A stretch of DNA of 64,000 nucleotides, from contig NZ_SOAM01000002.1 in the NCBI RefSeq assembly GCF_004364555.1, forward strand, positions 558,001 to 622,000. Reading direction: 5' to 3'. This document shows positions 1-8,662 of this stretch, in pieces. Positions within the stretch are counted from its first letter, which is position 1. Every line of letters begins with the position of its first letter. Below the pieces are notes generated by a model that ran no database searches, was not told the DNA's origin, and saw only the letters and a program-made list of their open reading frames with translations. Origin of the DNA: Amnibacterium kyonggiense. Its GTDB lineage: Bacteria > Actinomycetota > Actinomycetes > Actinomycetales > Microbacteriaceae. Both the position numbers and the translations under genes were made by a program.

Positions 1-568
1 ACGAGATGCCCTGCACGGAGCCCGCGGTGCGGGCGAGCATGCCGAAGAGCGCGAAGATCCAGCTGAGCGACCAGGCGACGACGATCACGAGCAGGCCCGC
101 CGCGACGGTCCACCCGAGGTGGTCGAACACCTGGTGATAGCCCATGGTCCCGCCGACCACGAAGGTGATCGTCGTCGCGATGGCGTAGCGGACGGTGTCG
201 GCGAGCAGGGCGCCGGCGAGCGGGGCGATCCGGGCGATCGGGAGGGACCGGAACCGGTCGAACACGCCCTTGTCCATGTCCTCCCGCAGCTGCACCCCGG
301 TGACGACGGAGCCGGTGATGACCGTCTGCACGAGGATGCCCGGGATCAGCGTGGGCAGGTACTTCGTGACATCGCCGGAGATCGCGCCGCCGAAGATGTA
401 GGCGAACATCACCGTGAAGATGATCGGCTGGAGCGTCACGTCGAAGAGCTGCTCAGGGGTGCGCCGCACCTTGAGCAGGCCGCGGTAGGCCATCGTCAGC
501 GACTGGCCGACGATGCGGGTGATGCCGTTCCGCGGCTGCGCCGCGGCGATGGATGCGACGGCGGTCAT
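1..568 (-). CDS. ABC-2 type multidrug exporter permease, DrrB-like (3' end outside window)
   Basis: Membrane subunit of an ABC exporter of the daunorubicin-resistance (DrrB) type; it would pair with the ATPase encoded just upstream to export hydrophobic compounds. The visible 189 residues start MTAVASIAAAQPRNGITRIV. They contain a cytoplasmic N-terminus, a membrane segment around LQPIIFTVMFAYIFGGAI, the conserved region with LIPGILVQTVITGS, and the coupling-helix stretch DRFRSLPIAR typical of ABC2_membrane permeases. The ATG overlaps the ATPase stop as ATGA, so the two genes are translationally coupled. The C-terminal part runs off the window, so completeness cannot be judged. Substrate is unknown. 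Confidence 0.9.
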   Translation of the reverse strand, partial: MTAVASIAAAQPRNGITRIVGQSLTMAYRGLLKVRRTPEQLFDVTLQPIIFTVMFAYIFGGAISGDVTKYLPTLIPGILVQTVITGSVVTGVQLREDMDKGVFDRFRSLPIARIAPLAGALLADTVRYAIATTITFVVGGTMGYHQVFDHLGWTVAAGLLVIVVAWSLSWIFALFGMLARTAGSVQGIS

Positions 569-1563
569 GCCATCACCTCGTCCTTCTCGGCCGTCTCGGC
601 CGCGTCGTCCTGGTCGGCCCCGTGGCCGGTGATGGCGAGGAAGACCTCGTCGAGCGTGGGCTTCTGCACGCCGAACTCGGCGAGCCGGATGCCCGCGTCC
701 CGCAGGTCCACGAGCAGATCGGTGACCCGGTCCGGGTCCTGGAGCGGCACGGTGAGCCAGGCGCGCTCGGCGCTCGCCACGGGCTGCACGCCGACGCGAG
801 CACGGATGCGCGCCTCGGCGACCGCGAGGTCGGCCGGCTCCACGAGCCGGAGCTGCAGGGAGGCGGTGCCGACGGACGCCTTGAGGTCGTCGGAGGTGCC
901 CTCCGCGACGACCCGACCGCGGTCGATGACGGCGATCCGGTCGGCGAGCTGGTCGGCCTCGTCGAGGTACTGCGTGGTGAGCAGGACCGTCGAGCCGGTC
1001 TGCACGAGCTCCCGGATCGTGTCCCACATCTGCGCCCGTGTGCGGGGGTCGAGCCCCGTGGTCGGCTCGTCGAGGAAGATCAGGGGCGGCTGGGCGATGA
1101 GACTCGCCGCGAGGTCGAGCCGGCGCCGCATGCCGCCGGAGAACTTCTTCAGCGGGCGCTTCGCCGCCTCGGTGAGGGAGAACCGGTCGAGCAGGTCGAC
1201 GGCCTTCGCCCTGGCCTGCTTGCCGGAGAGGCCGAGCAGCCGCCCGAACACGACGAGGTTCTCGGTGGCGGACAGCGTCTCGTCGACCGAGGCGTACTGC
1301 CCCGTCACGCCGATCAGGCCGCGCACGGTGGCGGCCTCCTTGACGACGTCGTGGCCGAGCACGCGGGCCGACCCGCCGTCCGGCTTCAGCAGGGTGGCGA
1401 GCATGGAGATGGTGGTGGTCTTCCCGGCGCCGTTCGGGCCGAGGACGCCGTAGACGCTGCCCGGCTGCACGACGAGGTCGACGCCGTCGACGGCGCGGTT
1501 GTCGCCGAAGACCTTGACGAGGCCGACCGCCTCGATGGCGGGTGCGGTGGTTGAGGTGGACAT
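565..1563 (-). CDS. ABC exporter ATP-binding protein, DrrA-like
   Basis: Cytoplasmic ATPase (332 aa) of the same exporter. Walker A is GPNGAGKTT, the signature is FSGGMRRRLDLA, Walker B is LIFLDEPTTGLD, and the switch region reads TTQYLDEADQLADRI, the DrrA form with Gln where many ABC proteins have His. The C-terminal 100 residues match the DrrA-type regulatory extension (around DRVTDLLVDLRDAGIRLAEF). The ATG at 1563 has no Shine-Dalgarno sequence, but CACAGT lies 7 nt upstream on the coding strand, so the transcript may be leaderless. Three 11-bp repeats lie just upstream. The exported substrate cannot be told from sequence. Confidence 0.93.
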   Translation of the reverse strand: MSTSTTAPAIEAVGLVKVFGDNRAVDGVDLVVQPGSVYGVLGPNGAGKTTTISMLATLLKPDGGSARVLGHDVVKEAATVRGLIGVTGQYASVDETLSATENLVVFGRLLGLSGKQARAKAVDLLDRFSLTEAAKRPLKKFSGGMRRRLDLAASLIAQPPLIFLDEPTTGLDPRTRAQMWDTIRELVQTGSTVLLTTQYLDEADQLADRIAVIDRGRVVAEGTSDDLKASVGTASLQLRLVEPADLAVAEARIRARVGVQPVASAERAWLTVPLQDPDRVTDLLVDLRDAGIRLAEFGVQKPTLDEVFLAITGHGADQDDAAETAEKDEVMA

Positions 1564-1584
1564 GGGAGGAACTGTGCCGACAGT

Positions 1585-1617
1585 CGCTCACACGGCGCTC
1601 ACACCCCGCTCACACGC
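1585..1617 (-). promoter_or_regulatory. Three tandem 11-bp direct repeats upstream of the DrrAB-type operon
   Basis: On the coding strand the block reads as three exact-length units, each ending GTGTGAGCG (GC/GG/CC before it). The 11-bp spacing places them on one face of the helix, as in sites for OmpR/PhoB-family response regulators. They start 22 bp upstream of the ATG and cover the likely -35 region of the putative CACAGT promoter, which would suit activation. No two-component system is encoded nearby, so the regulator is unknown. Confidence 0.6.
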
Positions 1618-1711
1618 CCCGTGGGCGCGCTCGACCGGCGTCCAGTCCCGCCGACGCTCCTCCCCAGGTCCTGATCCGACCGCTGTCGGTGGCCGCGCCT
1701 ACGGTGCTCGG

Positions 1712-4700
1712 ATGTTCCTCTCCGGCGGCGTCGCGGTGCTGTCGGCCACCGATCTCACGAACGCGACCGTCTGCGAGTGGTCCGTGCTCCGTCGCCTCGA
1801 CGCGCGGCTCGGCCGCGTCGAGGCCGTGCCGGATCCGGTCGACGCCCTCCGAGACCGGGCCGCGCGGCTCGGCGACGCGCACGAGGAGCGCCAGCTCGCT
1901 GCCTACCGCGCGCAGCACGGCGACGCGGTCGTCGAGATCGAGCGCCCGGCGGACTCCCGCGACGTCGATGCCCTGCGGGCGGCGCAGGACCGCACGCTCG
2001 AGGCGATCCGCGGCGGCGCGGCGGTCGTGTTCCAGGCGACGCTGTTCGACGCGTCGAGCACCGCAGGACATCGCGGCGCCTTCCTCGGGTACGCCGACTT
2101 CCTCGTCCGCGAGGGCGACCGCTGGGAGGTCTACGACACCAAGCTCGCGCGGCGGGCGAAGGTGACCGCGCTCATGCAGCTCGCCGCCTACGCGGACCGG
2201 TTGCAGGCGCTCGGCGTCCCGGTCGGCGACCGCGTGCACCTGCTGCTCGGCGACGGCACCACCTCGACCCATCGCCTCGACGACGTCGCCCCGGTGTACG
2301 AGGAGCGGATGGCCCGCCTGCGGATGCTCGTCGACGAGCGGATCGCGGCGGCCGAGCCGATCGCCTGGGGCGCGGAGGGCGTCACGGCGTGCGGACGCTG
2401 CGCCGAGTGCGCCGCGCAGGTCGACGCGACGCGGGACGTCCTGCTCGTCGGTCGGCTCACCGTCCGCCAGCGCGACCGGCTGCGGACGGTCGGGATCGTG
2501 ACCATCGACGGGCTCGCGGCGAGCGACGGGCCGGTGGAGGGCATCGGCGCGGGGCCGCTCCAGCGCCTCCGGCTCCAGGCCCGCCTGCAGCTCGGCGCCG
2601 AGCGGGGCGGCCCGATGCGCGCCGAGGTCATCGACGCCGAGGGGCTCGCGGCGCTGCCCGCGCCCGACCCGGGTGACGTGTTCTTCGACTTCGAGGGCGA
2701 CCCGCTGTGGTCGGACGACGGGCGCACGTGGGGGCTCGAGTACCTGTTCGGCGTCGTCGAGCTCGACGGCGACCGCGAGGTGTTCCGGCCGTTCTGGGCG
2801 CACGACCGGGAGCAGGAGAAGCGGGCGCTCGTCGACTTCCTCCGGTACGTCCGAGAGCGACGACGGGCGCATCCCGGCATGCACGTCTACCACTACGCCG
2901 ACTACGAGCGGAGCCACCTCCAGCAGCTCTGCGCCCGCCACGGGGTCGGCGAGGCGGAGCTCGACGAGCTGCTCCGCGAGCACGTGCTCGTCGACCTCTA
3001 CCCGGTCGTGCTCCGCTCCGTCCGGATCTCGGAGCGCTCGTACTCGCTGAAGAAGCTGGAGCCGCTCTACATGGGCGCCCGGCTCCGCGAGAGCGACGTG
3101 ACGACGGGCGCCGACTCCGTCGACGCGTACGTGACGTACACGCGGCTCGTCGAGACGGGCCGCACCGAGGAGGCGACCGCGCAGCTCGCCGAGATCGCGG
3201 ACTACAACGAGTACGACTGCGCCTCCACCCGCGGGCTGCGGGACTGGCTGCTCGGCCTCGCGGACGAGCGGGGCGTGAGCCGCCGCCCGGTGCCGCCCGA
3301 CGACCCGGAGACCGACGCCGCGATCGCCCGGCGGGAGGACGAGGTGCGCGACGCACTGCTCGCCCGCATCGCCGACGTCCCGCGGAGGGAGCGCACGCCG
3401 GCGCAGACCGCGATCGCGCTCGCGGCCGCCGCGATCGAGTACCACCGCCGCGAGGACAAGTCCTTCTGGTGGGAGCACTTCGACCGCGAGATCGCACCCG
3501 TCGACGACTGGGCGGACCAGAAGGACGTCCTCGTCGCGGACGAGGTCGCGGTCGTCGAGGGATGGCACCGCGAGCCGCGGCAGCGCGCGGACCGACGGGT
3601 GCTGCGCCTGACCGGGCAGCTCGCGGCCGGAAGCGGGCTGCGCCGAGGGCTCCGCACGTACCTCATGTACGACGGTCCGGGCCCGGCGGGCTGCGACCCG
3701 GTCCCGCTCGGGCAGCGCGGCGAGAACGAGCTCGGCGAGGTCGTCGAGGTGGAGGCCCTCCCCGACGGGCGCACGGCCGTGACGGTCGAGGAGCGGACGG
3801 GGTCCCGCGACGGCACGGCGTGCGAGCCCTGGCCCGACCTGCCGATGGCCCTCACGCCGGGCAAGCCGCTCGCGACACCGACGCAGCGGTCCGCGATCCT
3901 CGAGTGGGGCGAGCGCCTCGCGCTCGAGCCGACGCGCCGCGACGCCGTCCTCGACCTGCTCCGCCGCGAGCCGCCGGTGCTCCGGCCCGGCGCGGTCCTC
4001 GCGGCGCCCGAGCGCCCCACGGCCGCGACCGTCGTCGACGACCTGCTGCGGCTCGACGGCTCCTACCTCGCCGTGCAGGGCCCGCCCGGCACGGGGAAGA
4101 CGCGGCTCGGGGCGGAGGTGATCGCGACGCTGCTCCGCGACCACCACTGGCGGGTCGGCGTGGTCGCCCAGTCCCACGCGGTCGTCGAGAACCTGCTCGA
4201 CCGGGTCGTGGCCGCGGGCGCCGACCCGGAGCTCGTGAAGAAGCGGCTGAGCTCGGCCGGGACGGTCGGCGACTGGACCCGCTTCCAGCCGGAGACGACG
4301 GCGGGCGTGCTCCTGTTCGTCATGCAGCGCCGCACGAGCGGCGCCGTCGTCGGCGGGACGGCGTGGACGTTCAGCAACGCCCGGCAGGTGCCGCGCCGCG
4401 AGCTGGACCTGCTCGTCATCGACGAGGCGGGGCAGTTCTCCATCGCGAACACGGTCGCGGTCGGCGTCGCGGCGCGGAACCTGCTGCTGCTCGGCGACCC
4501 GCAGCAGCTGCCGCAGGTGAGCCAGGGCCTCCATCCGGAGCCGGTGGACGCGTCCGCGCTCGGCTGGCTGTCCGCCGGGCACGACGTGCTGCCGCCCGAG
4601 TTCGGCGTGTTCCTGCCGGAGACCTGGCGGATGCACCCGGATCTCACCGCCGCGGTGTCGGACCTGTCGTACGAGGGCCGGCTGCGCGCCCGGCTGCCGG

Positions 4701-5215
4701 AGACGACGGACCGGTCGCTGACCGGCACCGCCCCCGGGCTGCACCCCGTGCCGATCGACCACCCGGGCGACACCGTCGAGTCGCCGGCGGAGGCCGAAGC
4801 GGTGCTCCGCCTCGTCCGCGAGCACCTCGGCCGCGCGTGGACGGACCCGTCGCGCGGTCGGGTCGCCGACCCGCTCGGTCAGGACGACGTGATCGTCGTC
4901 GCGCCGTTCAACGCGCAGGTGGCGCTGCTGCGCGCGGCGCTCGACGCGGCATCGCTGCCGCGGGTCCGCGTCGGCACCGTCGACCGCTTCCAGGGGCAGG
5001 AGGCCGTCGTCGCGATCGTCTCCCTGACCGCGTCGTCACCCGCCGACGTGCCGCGCGGGATCGGGTTCGTGCTCTCCCGCAACCGGCTCGACGTCGCGAT
5101 CTCGCGCGCGCAGTGGGCCGCCTACCTCGTGCACTCCCCCGCTCTCGCCGAGGCGGTGCCGCACGATGCGCAGGGCGTCGCGGAGCTGAGCGGGTTCCTC
5201 CGGCTGACGCGCTGA
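1712..5215 (+). CDS. TM0106-family RecB-like nuclease / RNase H-like / SF1 helicase fusion
   Basis: Large (1167 aa) putative DNA or RNA processing enzyme. Residues ~1-280 hold a RecB-like PD-(D/E)XK nuclease region (GYADFLVREGDRWEVYDTKLAR near 130-147) followed by a Cys cluster CGRCAEC near 230. Around 325 an RNase H-like exonuclease region begins (VFFDFEGDPLW). The C-terminal third is an SF1 helicase: Walker A GPPGTGKTRLG near 790, LVIDEAGQ near 902, LLLGDPQQLPQV, and GTVDRFQGQEA with VAISRAQ near the end. This order matches proteins annotated as TM0106-family RecB-like nucleases. ATG 1712 is chosen because TACGGT sits 6 nt upstream (leaderless). The biological substrate is unknown; a role in repair or defence is inference. 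Confidence 0.85.
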   Translation: MFLSGGVAVLSATDLTNATVCEWSVLRRLDARLGRVEAVPDPVDALRDRAARLGDAHEERQLAAYRAQHGDAVVEIERPADSRDVDALRAAQDRTLEAIRGGAAVVFQATLFDASSTAGHRGAFLGYADFLVREGDRWEVYDTKLARRAKVTALMQLAAYADRLQALGVPVGDRVHLLLGDGTTSTHRLDDVAPVYEERMARLRMLVDERIAAAEPIAWGAEGVTACGRCAECAAQVDATRDVLLVGRLTVRQRDRLRTVGIVTIDGLAASDGPVEGIGAGPLQRLRLQARLQLGAERGGPMRAEVIDAEGLAALPAPDPGDVFFDFEGDPLWSDDGRTWGLEYLFGVVELDGDREVFRPFWAHDREQEKRALVDFLRYVRERRRAHPGMHVYHYADYERSHLQQLCARHGVGEAELDELLREHVLVDLYPVVLRSVRISERSYSLKKLEPLYMGARLRESDVTTGADSVDAYVTYTRLVETGRTEEATAQLAEIADYNEYDCASTRGLRDWLLGLADERGVSRRPVPPDDPETDAAIARREDEVRDALLARIADVPRRERTPAQTAIALAAAAIEYHRREDKSFWWEHFDREIAPVDDWADQKDVLVADEVAVVEGWHREPRQRADRRVLRLTGQLAAGSGLRRGLRTYLMYDGPGPAGCDPVPLGQRGENELGEVVEVEALPDGRTAVTVEERTGSRDGTACEPWPDLPMALTPGKPLATPTQRSAILEWGERLALEPTRRDAVLDLLRREPPVLRPGAVLAAPERPTAATVVDDLLRLDGSYLAVQGPPGTGKTRLGAEVIATLLRDHHWRVGVVAQSHAVVENLLDRVVAAGADPELVKKRLSSAGTVGDWTRFQPETTAGVLLFVMQRRTSGAVVGGTAWTFSNARQVPRRELDLLVIDEAGQFSIANTVAVGVAARNLLLLGDPQQLPQVSQGLHPEPVDASALGWLSAGHDVLPPEFGVFLPETWRMHPDLTAAVSDLSYEGRLRARLPETTDRSLTGTAPGLHPVPIDHPGDTVESPAEAEAVLRLVREHLGRAWTDPSRGRVADPLGQDDVIVVAPFNAQVALLRAALDAASLPRVRVGTVDRFQGQEAVVAIVSLTASSPADVPRGIGFVLSRNRLDVAISRAQWAAYLVHSPALAEAVPHDAQGVAELSGFLRLTR

Positions 5216-5217
5216 GG

Positions 5218-5805
5218 TCAGTGGTCGCAGGCGTCCGTGCAGACGAGGAGGAAGCGGGCGGGACCGGCGTCCGATGCGCGCGCCGCGTGCGGCACGCCGG
5301 TGTCGATCACCTTGGAGCCGCCCGCCCGGACGAGCTCGTCCGGGCGACCGAGCGCGGACGCGACGACCTCGCCCTCGACGACGACGAGCAGCTCCTCGCC
5401 GCGGTGCGAGCCGAAGCCGCCGTCGCCCTCGCCGGCACGGAGGTCGAACAGGTAGGTCTGGGTCGGGTTGCCCGGTCCCCCGCCGATGACCTGAGCGGTC
5501 GTCGAGTCCGGACCGTCGAGGACGGGCAGGTGCACGTCGACGCGGGGACGGTCCAGCGGCGACGGGAGGAGCTCCCCCGGCGCGACGTCGAGCCCCGCGG
5601 CCACGCGGTAGAGGAGCCCGATGGTCGGGAGGCGGAGGCCGCCCTCGATGGCGTGCACGACGGCCGGAGCCACGCCCACGCGGAGCGCGAGGTCGGTCAC
5701 GGTGCTCCCGTGCGCCTCGCGGAGCTCGCCGACGCGCGCACCGATGCGCGCAGCGGTGATGTCGCCCTCGGTCACGGGGCGCGTAGCCGCAAGTCGTCTC
5801 GTCAT
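5218..5805 (-). CDS. XRE-family transcriptional regulator with C-terminal cupin
   Basis: 195-aa DNA-binding regulator. Residues ~15-75 form an HTH_3-type helix-turn-helix (VGELREAHGSTVTDLALRVG, then HAIEGGLRLPTI). Residues ~115-190 form a small cupin barrel (GEGDGGFGSHRGEELLVVVEGE), which in this family senses a small ligand. Its stop lies 2 bp from the stop of the convergent helicase gene. A perfect inverted repeat overlaps a probable -10 (TACGAT) 12-17 nt upstream of the start, which points to autorepression. Target genes other than itself cannot be named. Confidence 0.88.
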   Translation of the reverse strand: MTRRLAATRPVTEGDITAARIGARVGELREAHGSTVTDLALRVGVAPAVVHAIEGGLRLPTIGLLYRVAAGLDVAPGELLPSPLDRPRVDVHLPVLDGPDSTTAQVIGGGPGNPTQTYLFDLRAGEGDGGFGSHRGEELLVVVEGEVVASALGRPDELVRAGGSKVIDTGVPHAARASDAGPARFLLVCTDACDH

Positions 5806-5819
5806 GACGAAATGGAATC

Positions 5820-5835
5820 GTATTCGAGCGAATAC
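5820..5835 (-). promoter_or_regulatory. Palindromic operator candidate of the XRE-cupin gene
   Basis: GTATTCG-AG-CGAATAC is a perfect 7-bp inverted repeat in otherwise GC-rich DNA. It overlaps the probable -10 hexamer TACGAT (5817-5822, minus strand) of the XRE-cupin gene, the usual position for an autorepressor site. Confidence 0.55.
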
Positions 5836-6160
5836 ATGCAGTCCCCACTAGGTGGTCTGCAAGAAGTGCACGACGAGGACGGATTCGTGCAGCGATCGGC
5901 CTTCGCACTGCCGCCCCGGTTTTCCCGGGCAGACAGGGGCACAGCATCCCGCAGCCGTGCGGATCGCGATTCGAAATCGCATTCTGCGCACGGATCATCC
6001 CATCGTCGTTCGGTCGCGGTGCCGCATGCGGATCTGCCCCTGAATCCCGGGACAGGTGGGGTGGGATTCCCGGCGGCCGATCGACCAGTGCGCGCACGGC
6101 GGACTCCGGCAGCTGGCGTGCCGACCGACGGGGCGGCCACCGGTTCGGCATGATCTCCGG
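5836..6160. other. Intergenic region between divergent genes (about 355 bp in all)
   Basis: No convincing gene is seen here. The stretch is less GC-rich than its surroundings and holds two further short inverted repeats: CCAC-TAG-GTGG at 5845-5855 and GCGATT-CGA-AATCGC at 5966-5980. CATGAT at 6149-6154 is a candidate -10 for the downstream gene, 6 nt before its GTG. The remainder carries nothing I can name. Confidence 0.5.
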
Positions 6161-7117
6161 GTGCGGCGGCGACTCCGGATCCAGGTGATCCTCCTGGGCG
6201 CGATCGCCGTGCTCGCGGGCGTCGTCGGGGTGCAGCTCGCGATCGCAGCCCCGGAAGCCGCTCGGCCGCGCCCGACGCCGACGGCGATCGACTGGGACGC
6301 CGTCCGTCCGGGCGCCGACGCGTCGTGGCCCTCCTGCACCCCGCCGCACGGCGCCACCCGCACCATGCCGCTCGCCGACCGGCCCGCCTTCGTCGTGGTC
6401 GGCGTCAACGACGGCCTCCCCGGGACGACGAGCGCCTGCATCGAGCGGGAGCTCGCCTGGGCCGACGCGACCACGGGCGGCTCCTCGCAGCCGCGCCTCG
6501 CCTACTACGTCATGGCAGCCGACCCGTGGACGGCGCCGGAGCGGAAGTGGGTCCCGCACCCGTTCTGGCCCGCCTCGAACGCCGTCGGCGGCGTCGCGGT
6601 CGCGGTCCCCGCCGCGTTCGCGTCCGACGCCCACGGCACCACCTGCGTCGGCGGCCACGCTGAGCGGGCCTGCGCGTACGTGTACGGCTGGGCGATGGCG
6701 CAGCACGCGGCGTCGATCCCCGGCCTCCGCTCCCCCGCCCGGCACCGGTTCTGGGTCGACGTCGAGGCCGAGCGCACGTGGAGCGACGACCAGCGGTTCA
6801 ACCAGGCGGTCGTGGAGGGCATGGTGGCCGCGTTCACGACGCCCGTCGACCGTGGCGGTGTCGGCACGACCACCGGCGTCTACTCCGACCACGGGGAGTG
6901 GTCGAGGATCATCGGCCGACTGCGGAACGGCAGTCCGCTCGACGGACTCGACGAGTGGATCGCGATCGGCCGCACGACGAAGGCGAAGGCCGTGGACGCG
7001 CTGCTGCACGACTGGCCCCTCACCGCGAACGGGCGGATCCGGATGGTGCAGTGGCTGGACGGCCGGATCGACCGCGACATCGCGCTCCCGGCGGGAGCCG
7101 AGGCCGCGACGCCGTAG
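6161..7117 (+). CDS. Membrane-anchored/secreted protein with glycoside hydrolase-like fold, function unknown
   Basis: 318-aa protein with a basic N-terminus and one hydrophobic segment (IQVILLGAIAVLAGVVGVQLAIA, residues ~6-29) acting as signal anchor or signal peptide. The extracytoplasmic part has patterns seen in GH25/DUF1906-like TIM barrels: GADASWPSC, AFVVVGVNDGLPG, FWVDVEAERTWS and TTGVYSDHGEWSRII. I infer a cell-wall-directed hydrolase-like protein but cannot confirm catalytic residues. GTG 6161 is chosen because it precedes the signal segment and has CATGAT 6 nt upstream. It is transcribed away from the XRE-cupin gene. Confidence 0.65.
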   Translation: MRRRLRIQVILLGAIAVLAGVVGVQLAIAAPEAARPRPTPTAIDWDAVRPGADASWPSCTPPHGATRTMPLADRPAFVVVGVNDGLPGTTSACIERELAWADATTGGSSQPRLAYYVMAADPWTAPERKWVPHPFWPASNAVGGVAVAVPAAFASDAHGTTCVGGHAERACAYVYGWAMAQHAASIPGLRSPARHRFWVDVEAERTWSDDQRFNQAVVEGMVAAFTTPVDRGGVGTTTGVYSDHGEWSRIIGRLRNGSPLDGLDEWIAIGRTTKAKAVDALLHDWPLTANGRIRMVQWLDGRIDRDIALPAGAEAATP

Positions 7118-7136
7118 CCGCCGCGGCGCCCGCGGA

Positions 7137-7949
7137 TCAGTCCGCGACGACCAGCCGCTCCCGCAGGAACGCGACGACGCGCTCCCGGGCGGCGAGCGCC
7201 GGGTGGCCCTCCCGCTCCCGGACCTCGCCGGTCAGCACGGAGTGCGCGGTCCGCGAGAACCCGCCCGGGTTGCCGGGCGACGAGTCGAGCTCGACGACCT
7301 CGAAGGCGGCGCCGAGCCGGCGTCGCAGCCCGTCGAACCGCTGCCGGGGTACCGACCGGTCCTCGCTGAACCGGAGCCCCATCGCGCAGACCTCGCCGCG
7401 CGCCGCCCGGCCGGTGACGGCGTCGAGCTCGGCCGTCGACAGCGGCACCGCCGCTGCTCGCCGGCGGCCGACCGGGAACGGGGTCGCCGGCTGGCTCAGC
7501 ACGGCGGCGAGCACCGAGCCGTCGACGGCCGCGGCGAGGGCGAACCCGCCCGTGAAGCACATGCCGATCACCCCGACGCCCGGACCGGGCGTGCGGTCCG
7601 CGAGGTCCGCGGCCAGCGCGCGGAGCCAGTCGCTGAAGGGGCGCCGCGCATCGGTCGCGAACGCCCGGAACTCGCTCGCGACGCAGAGCCGCGGCAGCAC
7701 CCGGAGGATCGCGCCGACCGTCGCGGGGGCGCCCGGCTCGCCGAACGGCGAGGGGACGGCGACCTCGAACCCGGCGTCGACGAGGTGCTCGGCGAGGCCC
7801 AGCACCTCCGGCGTCATCCCCGGCACCTCGGGGATCAGCACCACGCCGGGTCCGCTCCCCCGCCGGTGCACGTCGTGGGTGATGCCGTCGGCGGTGAACG
7901 GCGCGGCCGTCCATCCCGCGAGCGTGCCGACCGGTGCGCGATCCGTCAT
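7137..7949 (-). CDS. Dienelactone hydrolase family protein
   Basis: 270-aa cytoplasmic alpha/beta hydrolase of the dienelactone hydrolase family. The nucleophile motif is GMCFTGG (GxCxGG, catalytic Cys), the early strand-loop is VVLIPEVPGM, and a His in SRTAHSVL is in the expected place for the triad. Such enzymes open lactone or cleave ester bonds; the true substrate is unknown. CAGACT lies 6 nt before the ATG, so a leaderless transcript is likely. The gene diverges from the HAD phosphatase with 32 bp between starts, so their promoters overlap. Confidence 0.85.
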   Translation of the reverse strand: MTDRAPVGTLAGWTAAPFTADGITHDVHRRGSGPGVVLIPEVPGMTPEVLGLAEHLVDAGFEVAVPSPFGEPGAPATVGAILRVLPRLCVASEFRAFATDARRPFSDWLRALAADLADRTPGPGVGVIGMCFTGGFALAAAVDGSVLAAVLSQPATPFPVGRRRAAAVPLSTAELDAVTGRAARGEVCAMGLRFSEDRSVPRQRFDGLRRRLGAAFEVVELDSSPGNPGGFSRTAHSVLTGEVREREGHPALAARERVVAFLRERLVVAD

Positions 7950-7981
7950 GCCCGCAGTCTGCCCGGCCGTACGGTGGTCCC

Positions 7982-8662
7982 GTGCCCGCCGAGTTCCTCG
8001 TCCGCGCCCTGCTGTTCGACATGGACGGGACGCTCATCGACTCGACGCCGGCGGTCGACCGCTCCTGGGCGACCTGGGAGCAGCGCTGGAACGTCCGGCT
8101 CGGCGTGCGCGCCTCGGCGCTCGGGATGCCCGCGCGCGACATCGTCGCGGCGCGCGTCGCACCGGAGGACGCGGAGGCCGCGTTCCTCGACATCGAGCGG
8201 CTCGAGGTCGCGGACACCGACGGCATCGTCGTGCTGCCGGGCGTCCGGGAGCTGCTCGCGGCGATCCCCGAGGGGCGCTGGGCGGTCGCGACCTCCTGCA
8301 GCGCACCGCTCGCCGCGGCCCGGCTCGCCGCCGCGGGCATCGAGCCGCCGGTGCTCGTCACCGCCTCCGACACGGCGCTCGGCAAGCCGAACCCCGACCC
8401 CTACCTCGCCGCCGCCGAGCGGCTCGGCGTGCCGCCGGAGCAGTGCCTCGTGATCGAGGACGCGGTGGCCGGCGTCGCGGCGGGCAGGTCGGCGGGCGCC
8501 CGGACGCTCGGCGTGCTGGGCTCGGTCCCCGCGGATCTGCTCGGCGCCGACGCGGTCGCGGCCGACCTCGCCGGCGTGCGGGTCGAGGCGGACGGGAACC
8601 TGATCCGCGTCGTCGTCGATCAGGTCGTCGAGGATCCCGACCGGAAGATGTCGCGCACCTGA
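7982..8662 (+). CDS. HAD superfamily hydrolase (sugar-phosphatase/beta-PGM-like)
   Basis: 226-aa HAD hydrolase. Motif I is LLFDMDGTLIDS, the cap region follows, motif II is VATSCS, the Lys motif is LGKPNPDPYL and motif IV is VIEDAVAGVAAGRSAG. The order and the DMDGT start match the beta-phosphoglucomutase/YfbT-like group that acts on small phosphorylated sugars. GTG 7982 is preferred over an upstream ATG because it places MDG at the usual distance and has TACGGT exactly 6 nt upstream. Its 3' end overlaps the convergent MarR gene by 43 bp. Confidence 0.88.
   Translation: MPAEFLVRALLFDMDGTLIDSTPAVDRSWATWEQRWNVRLGVRASALGMPARDIVAARVAPEDAEAAFLDIERLEVADTDGIVVLPGVRELLAAIPEGRWAVATSCSAPLAAARLAAAGIEPPVLVTASDTALGKPNPDPYLAAAERLGVPPEQCLVIEDAVAGVAAGRSAGARTLGVLGSVPADLLGADAVAADLAGVRVEADGNLIRVVVDQVVEDPDRKMSRT

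Noticed and set aside
1610-4825. Long open frame (over 1000 codons) antisense to the nuclease/helicase gene
   Set aside because: Arg/Pro/Gly-rich with no domain; a typical by-product of extreme GC bias opposite a real gene.
5802-6140. Small open frame on the minus strand upstream of the XRE-cupin gene
   Set aside because: Composition looks random, no start signal, and it overlaps the operator-like palindromes.
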